A DNA stretch of 64,000 nt from Flavobacterium tistrianum (GTDB taxonomy: Bacteria; Bacteroidota; Bacteroidia; Flavobacteriales; Flavobacteriaceae). Position 1 is the first letter of the stretch, and each line of letters starts with the position of its first letter. The stretch is from NCBI RefSeq assembly GCF_003254545.1, contig NZ_QJRH01000065.1:62001-126000 (forward strand), read 5' to 3'. The position numbers and the translations under genes were made by a program. Of the stretch, positions 41,485 to 49,294 are shown piece by piece. The notes beneath the pieces were generated by a model that had not been told where the DNA came from, ran no database searches, and saw nothing but the letters and a program-made list of their open reading frames with translations.

Positions 41485-43353
41485 TTAATGAAAATGATCT
41501 TCTTCAATTTCAAATTCAGCATCTTTTTCCCAGATTTCCATTTCGCAGGGTTTGCAGTTGAATTTTAGTTTGTATTCCAATTCTCCCTGTTTTAAAACCA
41601 ATGGTTCTTTTACCTTAACACCAACAATGTCTTTTTGGTGAATTGGACATTTTTTCAATTCGTATTTGATGCAATATTTAGTTGTCATTACACGAGATTT
41701 TCCTGGATCCCACTGTAATTCGAATGCTTTTTCGATTTCGGTAACACCATGTCGTTCGTAGAATTTACGAGCTGTTTTGTTCGAAACGTTGTACATGAAA
41801 TCCAGTTTGGTTTCTGGATACGGATGTGACGTTTTTACTAATTGGTGTTCTTCACGAACGTAATTTGCCAAACGAATTTCTGATAATTGTTCGTAAACAT
41901 TTCTTCTCATTTCGTTGATTTTTGAAATAGGAAGGAACCAGTTTTCAGAGAACATTACGTTGATTTCATCAGCGCTGTAAGGTGTAAAACCTGTTTTTGC
42001 CAATTGAACTTTAATGTTTTCTTCGATCGAATCGCCTGTTTTAGTTTTTTCTTTCGGATGCTCTAATTTTACTGTGCTTACGTTTCCGTCTTCGTCGGTT
42101 GCGATTAATTCAAAACCGTTTTCGTTTTCAGTAAGCAATAAAGTCGTTCCGATTTTACGGATCGCACTGTCTTCTCTTTCTACAATTTTGATGAAAGCAG
42201 CGTCATTATTTCTATATATGAAAGTCCCGTCTTTGATTTCTTTTAAAACGTTTGGATAAACTTTTCCGTTTTCGGCTTTGTTTACATAGATTCCGTCGGC
42301 TTCATTATTTTCGTTGATGAAACAAAGTCCGTCACCGTTGTTTAATAATTCGCCGTTTTCAATTTCGTAAGCGTTTCCAATAGTTCGGATTAATTTACCA
42401 ATATATTGCCCTTTTGATTTTGGACTTTCCCAAGAACCAATAGAACTGTGTCTTTCGTTCACAAAATAATCAGTATAACCACGGTTGAAAGTTCTGCTTA
42501 AAGTAGAATCGAAAGTATAAGTACATTTTCCAGAAGAAGCTTTAATATATTTATCACTTCCTTCTAAAAAGCTGTCTAATTTTTGGCGTAAATAAGAAAC
42601 GTTGTTTTTAACGTAAGCAACGTCTTTTAATCTTCCTTCGATTTTGAAAGAAACGATTCCAGCTTCAATCAAATTCGGAATCTGATCTGAAACATCTAAA
42701 TCTTTAATCGAAAGCAAGTGACTGTTTCGGATTAAAGTATCTCCGTTTCCGTCGATTAAATTATATGGTAAACGGCAGTTTTGTGCACAAGAACCTCGAT
42801 TCGCACTACGTTCTCCGTTTGCCACACTCATATAGCAGTTTCCGCTAAAAGAAACACATAAAGCTCCAGTTACGAAAAACTCTAACTCAACATCAGCGTG
42901 ATCGTATATTGTTTTAATTTGATGTAGGTTTAACTCACGTGCTAAAACGACACGTTTAATACCAGCGTCTTTTAAGAATTTAATTTTATCTGCATCACGA
43001 TTATTGGCTTGTGTACTTGCGTGAAGAACAATAGGAGGCAAGTCCATTTCCATAATCGCCATATCCTGAATGATCAGGGCATCAACACCAATATCGTATA
43101 ATTCCCAAATCATGGCACGACAAGTTTCTAATTCGTTATCATATAAAATGGTATTGATAACAACAAAAACCTGTGCGTTAAATAAGTGCGCATATTTTAC
43201 CAGCTCGGCAACATCTTCAATAGAGTTGTTAGCATTTGAACGTGCACCAAATTGAGGTGCGCCAATATATACAGCATCTGCACCACTATTTATGGCGGCT
43301 ATTCCTCCAATTAAATCTCTAGCAGGAGCTAATATTTCGATTTTCTTCTTCAT
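41485..43353 (-). CDS. Peptidase U32 family protein (RlhA/TrhP-type RNA hydroxylation)
   Basis: A 622-residue U32 protein. It opens IEILAPARDLIGGIAAINSG and has the U32 signature ELEFFVTGALCVSFSGNCYM, with the Cys set CxxxxGxC and CAQNC. The long C-terminal extension ends in CIKYELKKCPIHQK and FNCKPCEMEIW, Cys-rich. Despite the name, studied members add hydroxyl groups to rRNA or tRNA bases (RlhA, TrhP) with Fe-S help. Which RNA is modified here is not known. Its gene is monocistronic. Confidence 0.88.
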   Translation of the reverse strand: MKKKIEILAPARDLIGGIAAINSGADAVYIGAPQFGARSNANNSIEDVAELVKYAHLFNAQVFVVINTILYDNELETCRAMIWELYDIGVDALIIQDMAIMEMDLPPIVLHASTQANNRDADKIKFLKDAGIKRVVLARELNLHQIKTIYDHADVELEFFVTGALCVSFSGNCYMSVANGERSANRGSCAQNCRLPYNLIDGNGDTLIRNSHLLSIKDLDVSDQIPNLIEAGIVSFKIEGRLKDVAYVKNNVSYLRQKLDSFLEGSDKYIKASSGKCTYTFDSTLSRTFNRGYTDYFVNERHSSIGSWESPKSKGQYIGKLIRTIGNAYEIENGELLNNGDGLCFINENNEADGIYVNKAENGKVYPNVLKEIKDGTFIYRNNDAAFIKIVEREDSAIRKIGTTLLLTENENGFELIATDEDGNVSTVKLEHPKEKTKTGDSIEENIKVQLAKTGFTPYSADEINVMFSENWFLPISKINEMRRNVYEQLSEIRLANYVREEHQLVKTSHPYPETKLDFMYNVSNKTARKFYERHGVTEIEKAFELQWDPGKSRVMTTKYCIKYELKKCPIHQKDIVGVKVKEPLVLKQGELEYKLKFNCKPCEMEIWEKDAEFEIEEDHFH

Positions 43354-43498
43354 TTCTAAAACTTTAGACTTTTGTGGTATTCCCGAAAAAAAGTGTGCAA
43401 AGGTCTAATAAATTATTTGAGTTTGCTAGCAATGAAACGATTTTTTTGAAATTGTTAACTTAATATGGAATGATGATAAACGAAAAAACAAACTTATA

Positions 43499-44086
43499 TC
43501 AATCAAGCGGGAAATTGTATCCAAGAGCAAAAACTGCATTTGACTGTTTTGCAGCTGGATGAAAATATCCAGAAATACCAATTTCGAAATTATTATGCCT
43601 GCCCACAGCTAATCCAATACTAAATGGAATGTGTAATAAAACATCATTTTTATTAAAATTAACATTGGGTGTAAACGTTTCAAATTTACCTATTGAAGTT
43701 CCAATTCCACCTTCGATAAATGGTGCTACCCATGGAATTGGTGCGCAAAAACGTACTTTTCCTCCCAATAAAAAAGCATTAGTGGTTACTTTGTATTGAG
43801 GTTGATTTTGAATATTTTGATTTTTATCAACAGATGTAAAAATTGCACCAGCATATGGTCTTACGCTAAACCATGATTTTAATCCTATAATATATTCGCC
43901 TTGTAGATAGAGTCCGCCTCCCATAACGTCAACCTCTTCTTGATTTCCATAATTTTCGATGTAATAAGAAGCGCTTGATGCGAAACCTATAGAGGCTTTT
44001 ATAGAATTGCCTGTTGTTTGGGATTGTGTTTGACTTGAAAAGAGAATTATAAAAAGAATAAAAAAATGATTTAAAGTTAATTTCAT
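43499..44086 (-). CDS. Outer-membrane beta-barrel protein
   Basis: A 195-residue protein with a signal peptide (to SQS near residue 22) followed by alternating strands: KASIGFASSASYYIENYG, GGGLYLQGEYI, VRPYAGAIF, FLLGGKVRFCAP, and GISGYFHPAA near the end, closing with LGYNFPLD, an aromatic-ended last strand as in barrel proteins. It is an OmpA-like or porin-family barrel of eight strands; no ligand is predictable. Confidence 0.78.
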   Translation of the reverse strand: MKLTLNHFFILFIILFSSQTQSQTTGNSIKASIGFASSASYYIENYGNQEEVDVMGGGLYLQGEYIIGLKSWFSVRPYAGAIFTSVDKNQNIQNQPQYKVTTNAFLLGGKVRFCAPIPWVAPFIEGGIGTSIGKFETFTPNVNFNKNDVLLHIPFSIGLAVGRHNNFEIGISGYFHPAAKQSNAVFALGYNFPLD

Positions 44087-44147
44087 ATTAGTTATGGATT
44101 CGGTTGTTGGATTTAATTGGGTGCGAATGTAAGAATTAATAGTAATT

Positions 44148-44181
44148 AAAAAAAAACCGCCCGATCCGAAGACCGAGCAGT
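44148..44181 (-). terminator. Terminator after the DUF2383 gene
   Basis: On the minus strand ACTGCTCGGTC / GATCGGGCGGT pairs across an 11-bp stem with a TTCG tetraloop and G-T pairs, followed by a run of nine T residues. Confidence 0.9.
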
Positions 44182-44209
44182 TCTCAAAAAAAAAGCATGA
44201 ATCGATCGA

Positions 44210-44665
44210 TTAATTTGCTCTCATTTTAATTTGTGATAAAGTATTTTGAATACTGTTCAATTGTTTTGAAACGATGTAGATCTGTTCGTGCTCTAGGTGA
44301 TTTTCTTCGAGTGCTTTTTTATATTTTTCAATTGCGGCTTCTTCACCAGTTATGCACGCGTTTATAATGGCTTCGGTATCGCCTCCTGTAAAAGCTGATT
44401 TGATATCGATCCAAGTACGGTGTAAAGCTCCAAGCGGACCTCCGCCAGAAGTATCTGTAGATTTTCCTAGTTTATTGATTTGGTTTTGTAACTCTACAAT
44501 AAATAAAGCTCGTTCGCGGGCATATTCAAGGAAATCGGTTTTTATAGCGGGATTTTCTACATGCTCAGCTGCATCTGTATATCCTAGTTTTCCATCTTCA
44601 AGAATTGAAATTAATCCTTCTAAAGTTTTAATGGTTTCTGTTGTGGTTTCTTCTGCATGTGTCAT
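44210..44665 (-). CDS. PA2169-like (DUF2383) four-helix protein
   Basis: A 151-residue cytosolic protein. It carries TIKTLEGLISILEDGKLGYTDAAEHV, LFIVELQNQINKLG, GGGPLGALHRTWIDIKSAF and EEAAIEKYKKALEENHL, a ferritin-like helical bundle of the DUF2383/PA2169 type. Some relatives bind metals or respond to stress; the role is unknown here. It has a strong terminator and stands alone. Confidence 0.85.
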   Translation of the reverse strand: MTHAEETTTETIKTLEGLISILEDGKLGYTDAAEHVENPAIKTDFLEYARERALFIVELQNQINKLGKSTDTSGGGPLGALHRTWIDIKSAFTGGDTEAIINACITGEEAAIEKYKKALEENHLEHEQIYIVSKQLNSIQNTLSQIKMRAN

Positions 44666-44789
44666 GATATATAATTTTTTGAAATTAATATGCTACAAAG
44701 TTTGTAATTATAACATGCTTTGTTTTACAGAATTACATTTGAAGTTTTATAATATTGTGGAGTGGGAATTTTGAAACTTGTATTTTTGT

Positions 44790-44921
44790 TTCAATTGCCT
44801 CTAGCTTTAGCTGAAGGAAGATAAATGGATCAAGTTAGTGGCTTCAGCCGAATCCATAGTTTGGCTAAAGCCTTTATGGAAGTTTAATTATAACCTCCAG
44901 CTAAAGCTGGAGGCAATTGAA
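44790..44921. repeat. Inverted repeat CAATTGCCTC-AGCTTTAGCT
   Basis: TTCAATTGCCTCTAGCTTTA starts the left arm. The right arm is CCTCCAGCTAAAGCTGG and GGCAATTGAA, itself a palindrome. Inside are GGCTTCAGCC and GGCTAAAGCC-like hairpins. The element is ~130 nt and looks like a multi-stem structure. Confidence 0.75.
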
Positions 44922-44968
44922 TTAGAAATTGTTTTCTTTTAAAAATGATATTTCTTGATGAACGTTTT

Positions 44969-45053
44969 GCGTGAGGGATAGGAGCGATATCCTTTTATGG
45001 CGGGGTTCGCGATAAAAGATATAGCGGATAGCCCGGCCGTAGGACACGCCCAT
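44969..45053. repeat. ~100-nt structured intergenic repeat, copy C (inverted)
   Basis: Reverse orientation of copy A. It reads GCGTGAGGGATAGGAGCGAT on the plus strand. The hairpin CTTTTATGGCG / CGCGATAAAAG differs from copy A by compensating changes. Confidence 0.75.
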
Positions 45054-45109
45054 AAAAAAACAGCTTAAAGTATAAAAGTGATGAAACTTTTGAACCTTAA
45101 GCCGTTTTT
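45053..45109 (-). terminator. Terminator after the aspartate aminotransferase gene
   Basis: On the minus strand AAACGGCTTAAGG pairs with CTTTAAGCTGTTT, extended by CAAAAGT / ACTTTT; about 22 pairs with two mismatches, then a T-run. Confidence 0.78.
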
Positions 45110-45128
45110 ATAAAACTTTAGAATATTC

Positions 45129-46319
45129 TTATGCAGTCAAAGCTTCTTTGATTCTGCGTAATGCTTCTTTTAAAATATCGTTGCTTGTTGCGTAAGAGAA
45201 ACGAATACAGTTTGGATTTCCAAAAGCGTCTCCAGTTACTGTAGCTACGTTTGCCTCAGCTAAAAGATACATCGAAACATCGTTTGCATCTTTAATTTCG
45301 TGTCCTTTTAATGTTTTTCCAAAGAAAGAAGAAACGTCTGGGAATACATAGAAAGCTCCTTCTGGAACGTTGATTTTTACTCCTGGAATTTCTTGTAATA
45401 ACCCAACTACTAAATCTCTACGGCCGTGGAAAGCCTGAACCATTTCGTTTAATACACTTGGATCAGCATCTACAGCAGTAATTGTAGCGCGTTGAGCCAC
45501 AGAATTTGCACCAGAAGTTACTTGTCCTTGAATTTTTGTACATGCTTTTGCAATAAATTCAGGAGCTCCGATATAACCAATTCTGTATCCTGTCATGGCG
45601 AATGCTTTTGCAACTCCGTTTACAGTAATTGTTTTCTCTAACATTCCTGGGATTGAACCGATACTGCAGAAAGTTCCTGAGAAATTAATGTGCTCATAAA
45701 TTTCATCTGAAACTACATAAATATTTGGGTGTTTTTCTAAAACTTTAGCAAGCGCTGTTAATTCTTCTCTGCTGTAAACTGAACCTGAAGGGTTACATGG
45801 AGAAGAGAACCACATCATTTTTGTTTTTGGCGTGATTGCAGCTTCTAATTGTTCTGGTGTCATTTTGAAATCTGTTTCAACAGATGTTGGAACTTCAACA
45901 GGAACTCCACCAGAAAGTTTTACGATTTCATAATAAGAAACCCAGTATGGTGCTGGTAAAATAACTTCGTCACCATCGTTTAACATTACTTGCGCAATGT
46001 TGTATAAAGATTGTTTTGCTCCTGTAGAAACTACGATTTGAGTTGGTTTGTACTCTAAATCATTATCTCTTTTGAATTTTCTGCAAATTGCTTCTCTCAA
46101 TTCTAGGTAACCTTCTACTGGAGAATAAGTGCTATAATTTTCGTTAACTGCTTTAATTACTGCTTCTTTGATAAAATCAGGTGTATTGAAATCTGGTTCA
46201 CCTAAACTTAAGCTGATAATGTCTTTTCCTTGTGCTTTTAATTCTCTTGCCAAAGCGGCCATTGCTAGAGTTTGCGATGTCGCAAGGTTGTTGATTCTGT
46301 CCGAAAGAATATGATTCAT
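45129..46319 (-). CDS. Aspartate aminotransferase (PLP class I/II)
   Basis: A 396-residue aminotransferase that exchanges amino groups between aspartate and 2-oxoglutarate, linking the TCA cycle and amino acids. The PLP lysine is in TVNGVAKAFAMTGYRIGYIG; other blocks are VSTGAKQSLYNIAQ, PAPYWVSY, SPCNPSGSVYSREEL, VSDEIYEHI and CIRFSYATSN near the C-terminus. The length and motifs are those of the class Ib enzymes of many bacteria. It is followed by a long-stem terminator. Confidence 0.93.
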   Translation of the reverse strand: MNHILSDRINNLATSQTLAMAALARELKAQGKDIISLSLGEPDFNTPDFIKEAVIKAVNENYSTYSPVEGYLELREAICRKFKRDNDLEYKPTQIVVSTGAKQSLYNIAQVMLNDGDEVILPAPYWVSYYEIVKLSGGVPVEVPTSVETDFKMTPEQLEAAITPKTKMMWFSSPCNPSGSVYSREELTALAKVLEKHPNIYVVSDEIYEHINFSGTFCSIGSIPGMLEKTITVNGVAKAFAMTGYRIGYIGAPEFIAKACTKIQGQVTSGANSVAQRATITAVDADPSVLNEMVQAFHGRRDLVVGLLQEIPGVKINVPEGAFYVFPDVSSFFGKTLKGHEIKDANDVSMYLLAEANVATVTGDAFGNPNCIRFSYATSNDILKEALRRIKEALTA

Positions 46320-46393
46320 TATAAAATTTTTGAATGTCCTTAATTTGCTGTTTATTAAGGAAGGTTAATTATTAATAGATTTCTTTTTAGTTC

Positions 46394-47491
46394 TTAAACT
46401 GCTAATTCCGGTTTCATTCCCAATTCACGTAAATGTTTAAAGTGAGCAATAACAGCACTTCGCATTGTTTTGTATTCGTAATAAGGCAAATTGCATTCTT
46501 TTGCTGTTTCTTTTACAATCTTAGCAATTTTGCCATAATGAATATGACTGATATTTGGGAAAATATGATGTTCGATTTGATGGTTTAATCCGCCTGTGTA
46601 CCAATTTACGATTGCATTTTTTGGAGCAAAGTTGGTTGTAGTATACAATTGATGAATAGCCCAAGTATTATCCATTTCTCCCAAATCATTTGGAGTTGGA
46701 TTTGTAGTATGATCAACTACGTGTGCTAGTTGAAAAACTATACTTAAGATCAATCCAGCTGTGTAGTGCATTGCAAAAAATCCGACAAGCACTTTCCACC
46801 ATGTAATTCCAATTACAATTGGTAAAATAATCCAGATTGAAACATAAATCATTTTAGTAATAATAAGCGTTGTCCACAAAATTTTTGGATTTTTTGGCTC
46901 GCCATAAGATAGTTTTCTCTTTAAATAGTTTCTCATCTGCTTAAAATCGGTAGTTAATGCCCAATTGAAAGTCAATAAACCATATAAGAAAACAGAATAA
47001 TAATGTTGGAAACGGTGAAAACGATGCCATTCGGCATGTTCTGTAAAACGAATAATTCTTCCTGCATCTAAATCTTCGTCATGTCCAGGAATATTGGTAT
47101 AAGTATGATGCAATACATTATGCTGCACTTGCCAGTTGTAAACATTTCCAGCCAGAACGTAGATTGTTCCGCCCATAAATTTATTAATCCAACTTTTAGT
47201 AGAGTAAGAGCCATGATTTCCGTCATGCATAACGTTCATTCCGACGCCAGCCATTCCTACACCCATCACAATTGATAAAAGTAACATAACCCAAAAAGGC
47301 ATGTCAAGCGTAAGAATTAAAAAGTATGGAGTTAGAAAAACGGCAAATAGAATAACAGCTTTTAAGTGTAACTTCCAGTTTCCGGTTTTTTTGATATTAT
47401 TTTCTTTAAAGTAATTGTTTACGCGAGTGTTAAGCGTTCTAAAAAACTTTAAATTGTCTTGCCGTGCAAAAGTTGGAGCAGTGTTATTCAT
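46394..47491 (-). CDS. Membrane fatty acid desaturase
   Basis: A 365-residue acyl desaturase with all three His boxes: HDGNHGS (first), HNVLHHTYTN (second) and HQIEHHIFPN (third), which bind the two irons. About four to six hydrophobic helices are between them (LFAVFLTPYFLILTL, VMLLLSIVMGVGM). The N-terminal part has no fused cytochrome b5. It introduces double bonds in acyl chains, tuning membrane fluidity. Divergent from rsmG, with no clear operator. Confidence 0.93.
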   Translation of the reverse strand: MNNTAPTFARQDNLKFFRTLNTRVNNYFKENNIKKTGNWKLHLKAVILFAVFLTPYFLILTLDMPFWVMLLLSIVMGVGMAGVGMNVMHDGNHGSYSTKSWINKFMGGTIYVLAGNVYNWQVQHNVLHHTYTNIPGHDEDLDAGRIIRFTEHAEWHRFHRFQHYYSVFLYGLLTFNWALTTDFKQMRNYLKRKLSYGEPKNPKILWTTLIITKMIYVSIWIILPIVIGITWWKVLVGFFAMHYTAGLILSIVFQLAHVVDHTTNPTPNDLGEMDNTWAIHQLYTTTNFAPKNAIVNWYTGGLNHQIEHHIFPNISHIHYGKIAKIVKETAKECNLPYYEYKTMRSAVIAHFKHLRELGMKPELAV

Positions 47492-47598
47492 AATTAATTT
47501 AAATAGTTTTCAAAGGTAATTATTATAAATTTTCAATTTGCAAAATTGAGTTAAATATTTCAATCGTAAAGTAGTACTTTTGTTAAAAAATTATAGCA

Positions 47599-48228
47599 AT
47601 GGATGAGATATTGAAATATTTTCCCAATTTGACCGATCTTCAAATTGAACAATTTCAAAAATTAGACTTTTTATACCACGATTGGAATGAAAAAATCAAT
47701 GTTATTTCGCGTAAAGACATCGATTCATTATATACAAAACACATTTTACATTCATTAGGAATTGCGAAAGTTATGAAGTTCGAACCAGGAGCGACAGTTT
47801 TGGATGTTGGAACAGGCGGAGGTTTTCCAGGTATTCCGTTAGCGATTCTTTTTCCAGAAACCCGTTTTTATCTAATTGATGTTATTGCCAAAAAAATAAA
47901 AGTAGTTCAAGGTGTTGTTGATGCGCTTGAGTTAAAGAACGTAAAAGCAGAGCAAAAACGTGCCGAATTAGTAAAAGGCGATTTCGATTTTATTGTAAGC
48001 CGTGCTGTAACCAATATGCCTGATTTTGTGTCATGGATTAAAGACAAAATCAAGAAGCAGAATAAGCATCTGTTGAAAAATGGAATTTTGTATTTGAAAG
48101 GTGGTGATTTAAGTGAAGAGCTGAAAGATTTTCCAAATGCTACTTTATATGATCTAGCGAATATATTTGAAGATGAATTCTTTGAAACTAAAAAAGTGGT
48201 TCATCTACCACTAAAGTTTAAACCTTAA
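47599..48228 (+). CDS. rsmG: 16S rRNA (guanine527-N7)-methyltransferase
   Basis: A 209-residue SAM enzyme that methylates G527 of 16S rRNA. The Rossmann SAM site is VLDVGTGGGFPGIPLAILFP; HDWNEKINVISRKDID precedes it, and FDFIVSRAVTNMPDF follows. The length fits RsmG. A -7-like TACTTTTG is at 47575-47582, 17 nt before the ATG, but the TTG spacing is poor. It is followed by a bidirectional terminator. Confidence 0.95.
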   Translation: MDEILKYFPNLTDLQIEQFQKLDFLYHDWNEKINVISRKDIDSLYTKHILHSLGIAKVMKFEPGATVLDVGTGGGFPGIPLAILFPETRFYLIDVIAKKIKVVQGVVDALELKNVKAEQKRAELVKGDFDFIVSRAVTNMPDFVSWIKDKIKKQNKHLLKNGILYLKGGDLSEELKDFPNATLYDLANIFEDEFFETKKVVHLPLKFKP

Positions 48229-48231
48229 ATA

Positions 48232-48270
48232 AAATAACCCGAATAGAACTTTCTAAACGGGTTATTTTTT
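48232..48270 (+). terminator. Bidirectional terminator between rsmG and the 48292 gene
   Basis: AATAACCCG (48233-48241) pairs with CGGGTTATT (48258-48266) with a 16-nt loop and T-runs on the plus strand. Confidence 0.82.
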
Positions 48271-48291
48271 TGAACAAAACTAAGGTTAAAA

Positions 48292-49023
48292 TTATGAAGC
48301 TTTTTTAGGAAGATTCAGAAAGCTGTTTGCTTTATAATCTAAATTATCAATCATACCATGAATCGCATTTTCTGATGCTTCAACAGAATATTGGAATTTT
48401 TCATCGAAGAAAAACTCTCTACAAATTACAGGTTCGTTTGATGAATCATATACAGATTCGTCACTTTCATCTAAAATATCATTTTTATATGGATTAGGAT
48501 GAGAGTGAGTTAAGCTGATAATAGTTTGAGCAAACCAATTGTCAAAGTTTTTCTTTTTTGGCGTAATATGGCGTGCCAATAATACCAATCCCACAAGATC
48601 ATTTTGTAAAAAGTAAGAACCTTTTCGGTATCTTACGTCTATCATTCTCACATTCATTAATGCAATCCAAAGTGCACCATTTACTGAACCAGTTGCAGGG
48701 ATTTCAAAATCGGTGTCAAATAATAAAGGATTTGTTTGTTCACGATTATTGACAGAACACCATAATGCTTCAATTCTTTTTTGAGTATCGTTTGTTGCTT
48801 GGCTGTATCCTGTAAAACGCCAATAAACCCACTCTAATAATGCAGCTGTCAGACCAATTGAACCTTTATGATTTATTTGCATTAAGGTATTTTCAAGATC
48901 ATCATTTCCTTCAATAGGATCCAAAAGTTTGTTTATTTTCTTTTTTGTCCATTTGTAGTCAATAGGATGTCCTATGCTTTTTGATTCCATAATAACTTTA
49001 GGAACATTGTTTAAATTTCTCAT
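48292..49023 (-). CDS. Hypothetical protein with no recognised domain
   Basis: A 243-residue soluble protein. A basic start (TKKKINKLLDPIEGNDDLEN) is followed by a helical part (TAALLEWVYWRFTGYSQA, IEALWCSVNNREQTNPLLF) and NGALWIALMNVRMID, and an acidic late part (DESDESVYDSSNEPVI). No signal peptide or HTH. I do not recognise the family. It is on its own between rsmG and pruA, with convergent and upstream neighbours that are unrelated. Full-length and well-formed, so it is a real gene. Confidence 0.65.
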   Translation of the reverse strand: MRNLNNVPKVIMESKSIGHPIDYKWTKKKINKLLDPIEGNDDLENTLMQINHKGSIGLTAALLEWVYWRFTGYSQATNDTQKRIEALWCSVNNREQTNPLLFDTDFEIPATGSVNGALWIALMNVRMIDVRYRKGSYFLQNDLVGLVLLARHITPKKKNFDNWFAQTIISLTHSHPNPYKNDILDESDESVYDSSNEPVICREFFFDEKFQYSVEASENAIHGMIDNLDYKANSFLNLPKKAS

Positions 49024-49222
49024 ACTTATTATTGCTTATTTTATTAGATCTTTTAATATTGTTTAATATTGGAGCAAATTTATAAGGATGAGTTTTTTTT
49101 GACTGGAACAAAAAGTTTTTAAAGTATTAAAATAAGGCATTTAAGTGTTTTAAAGTGCTGATTTTTAAATAAATAAGAAAAGTATTACAAAAATAACAAT
49201 TAAATGAAAGTAAGTAAAAATA

Positions 49223-49251
49223 AAAGCCGATCTTCAAAGAAGATCGGCTTT
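49223..49251 (-). terminator. Terminator after pruA
   Basis: AAAGCCGATCTTC / GAAGATCGGCTTT is a perfect 13-bp stem with an AAA loop. On the minus strand a T-rich tail follows. Confidence 0.9.
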
Positions 49252-49294
49252 ATATATGGTCAGATTTATACTAAACCTGAAATTTTAAATTGTA

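Larger units (their letters stand above)
44666..45128. other. Gene-free region with two repeat families (463 bp)
   Basis: It holds an inverted repeat with the CCTCCAGCTAAAGCTGGAGG palindrome (44790-44921), copy C of the ~100-nt repeat (44969-45053) and a long imperfect terminator stem (45053-45109) for the aspartate aminotransferase. No gene is credible. Confidence 0.75.
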
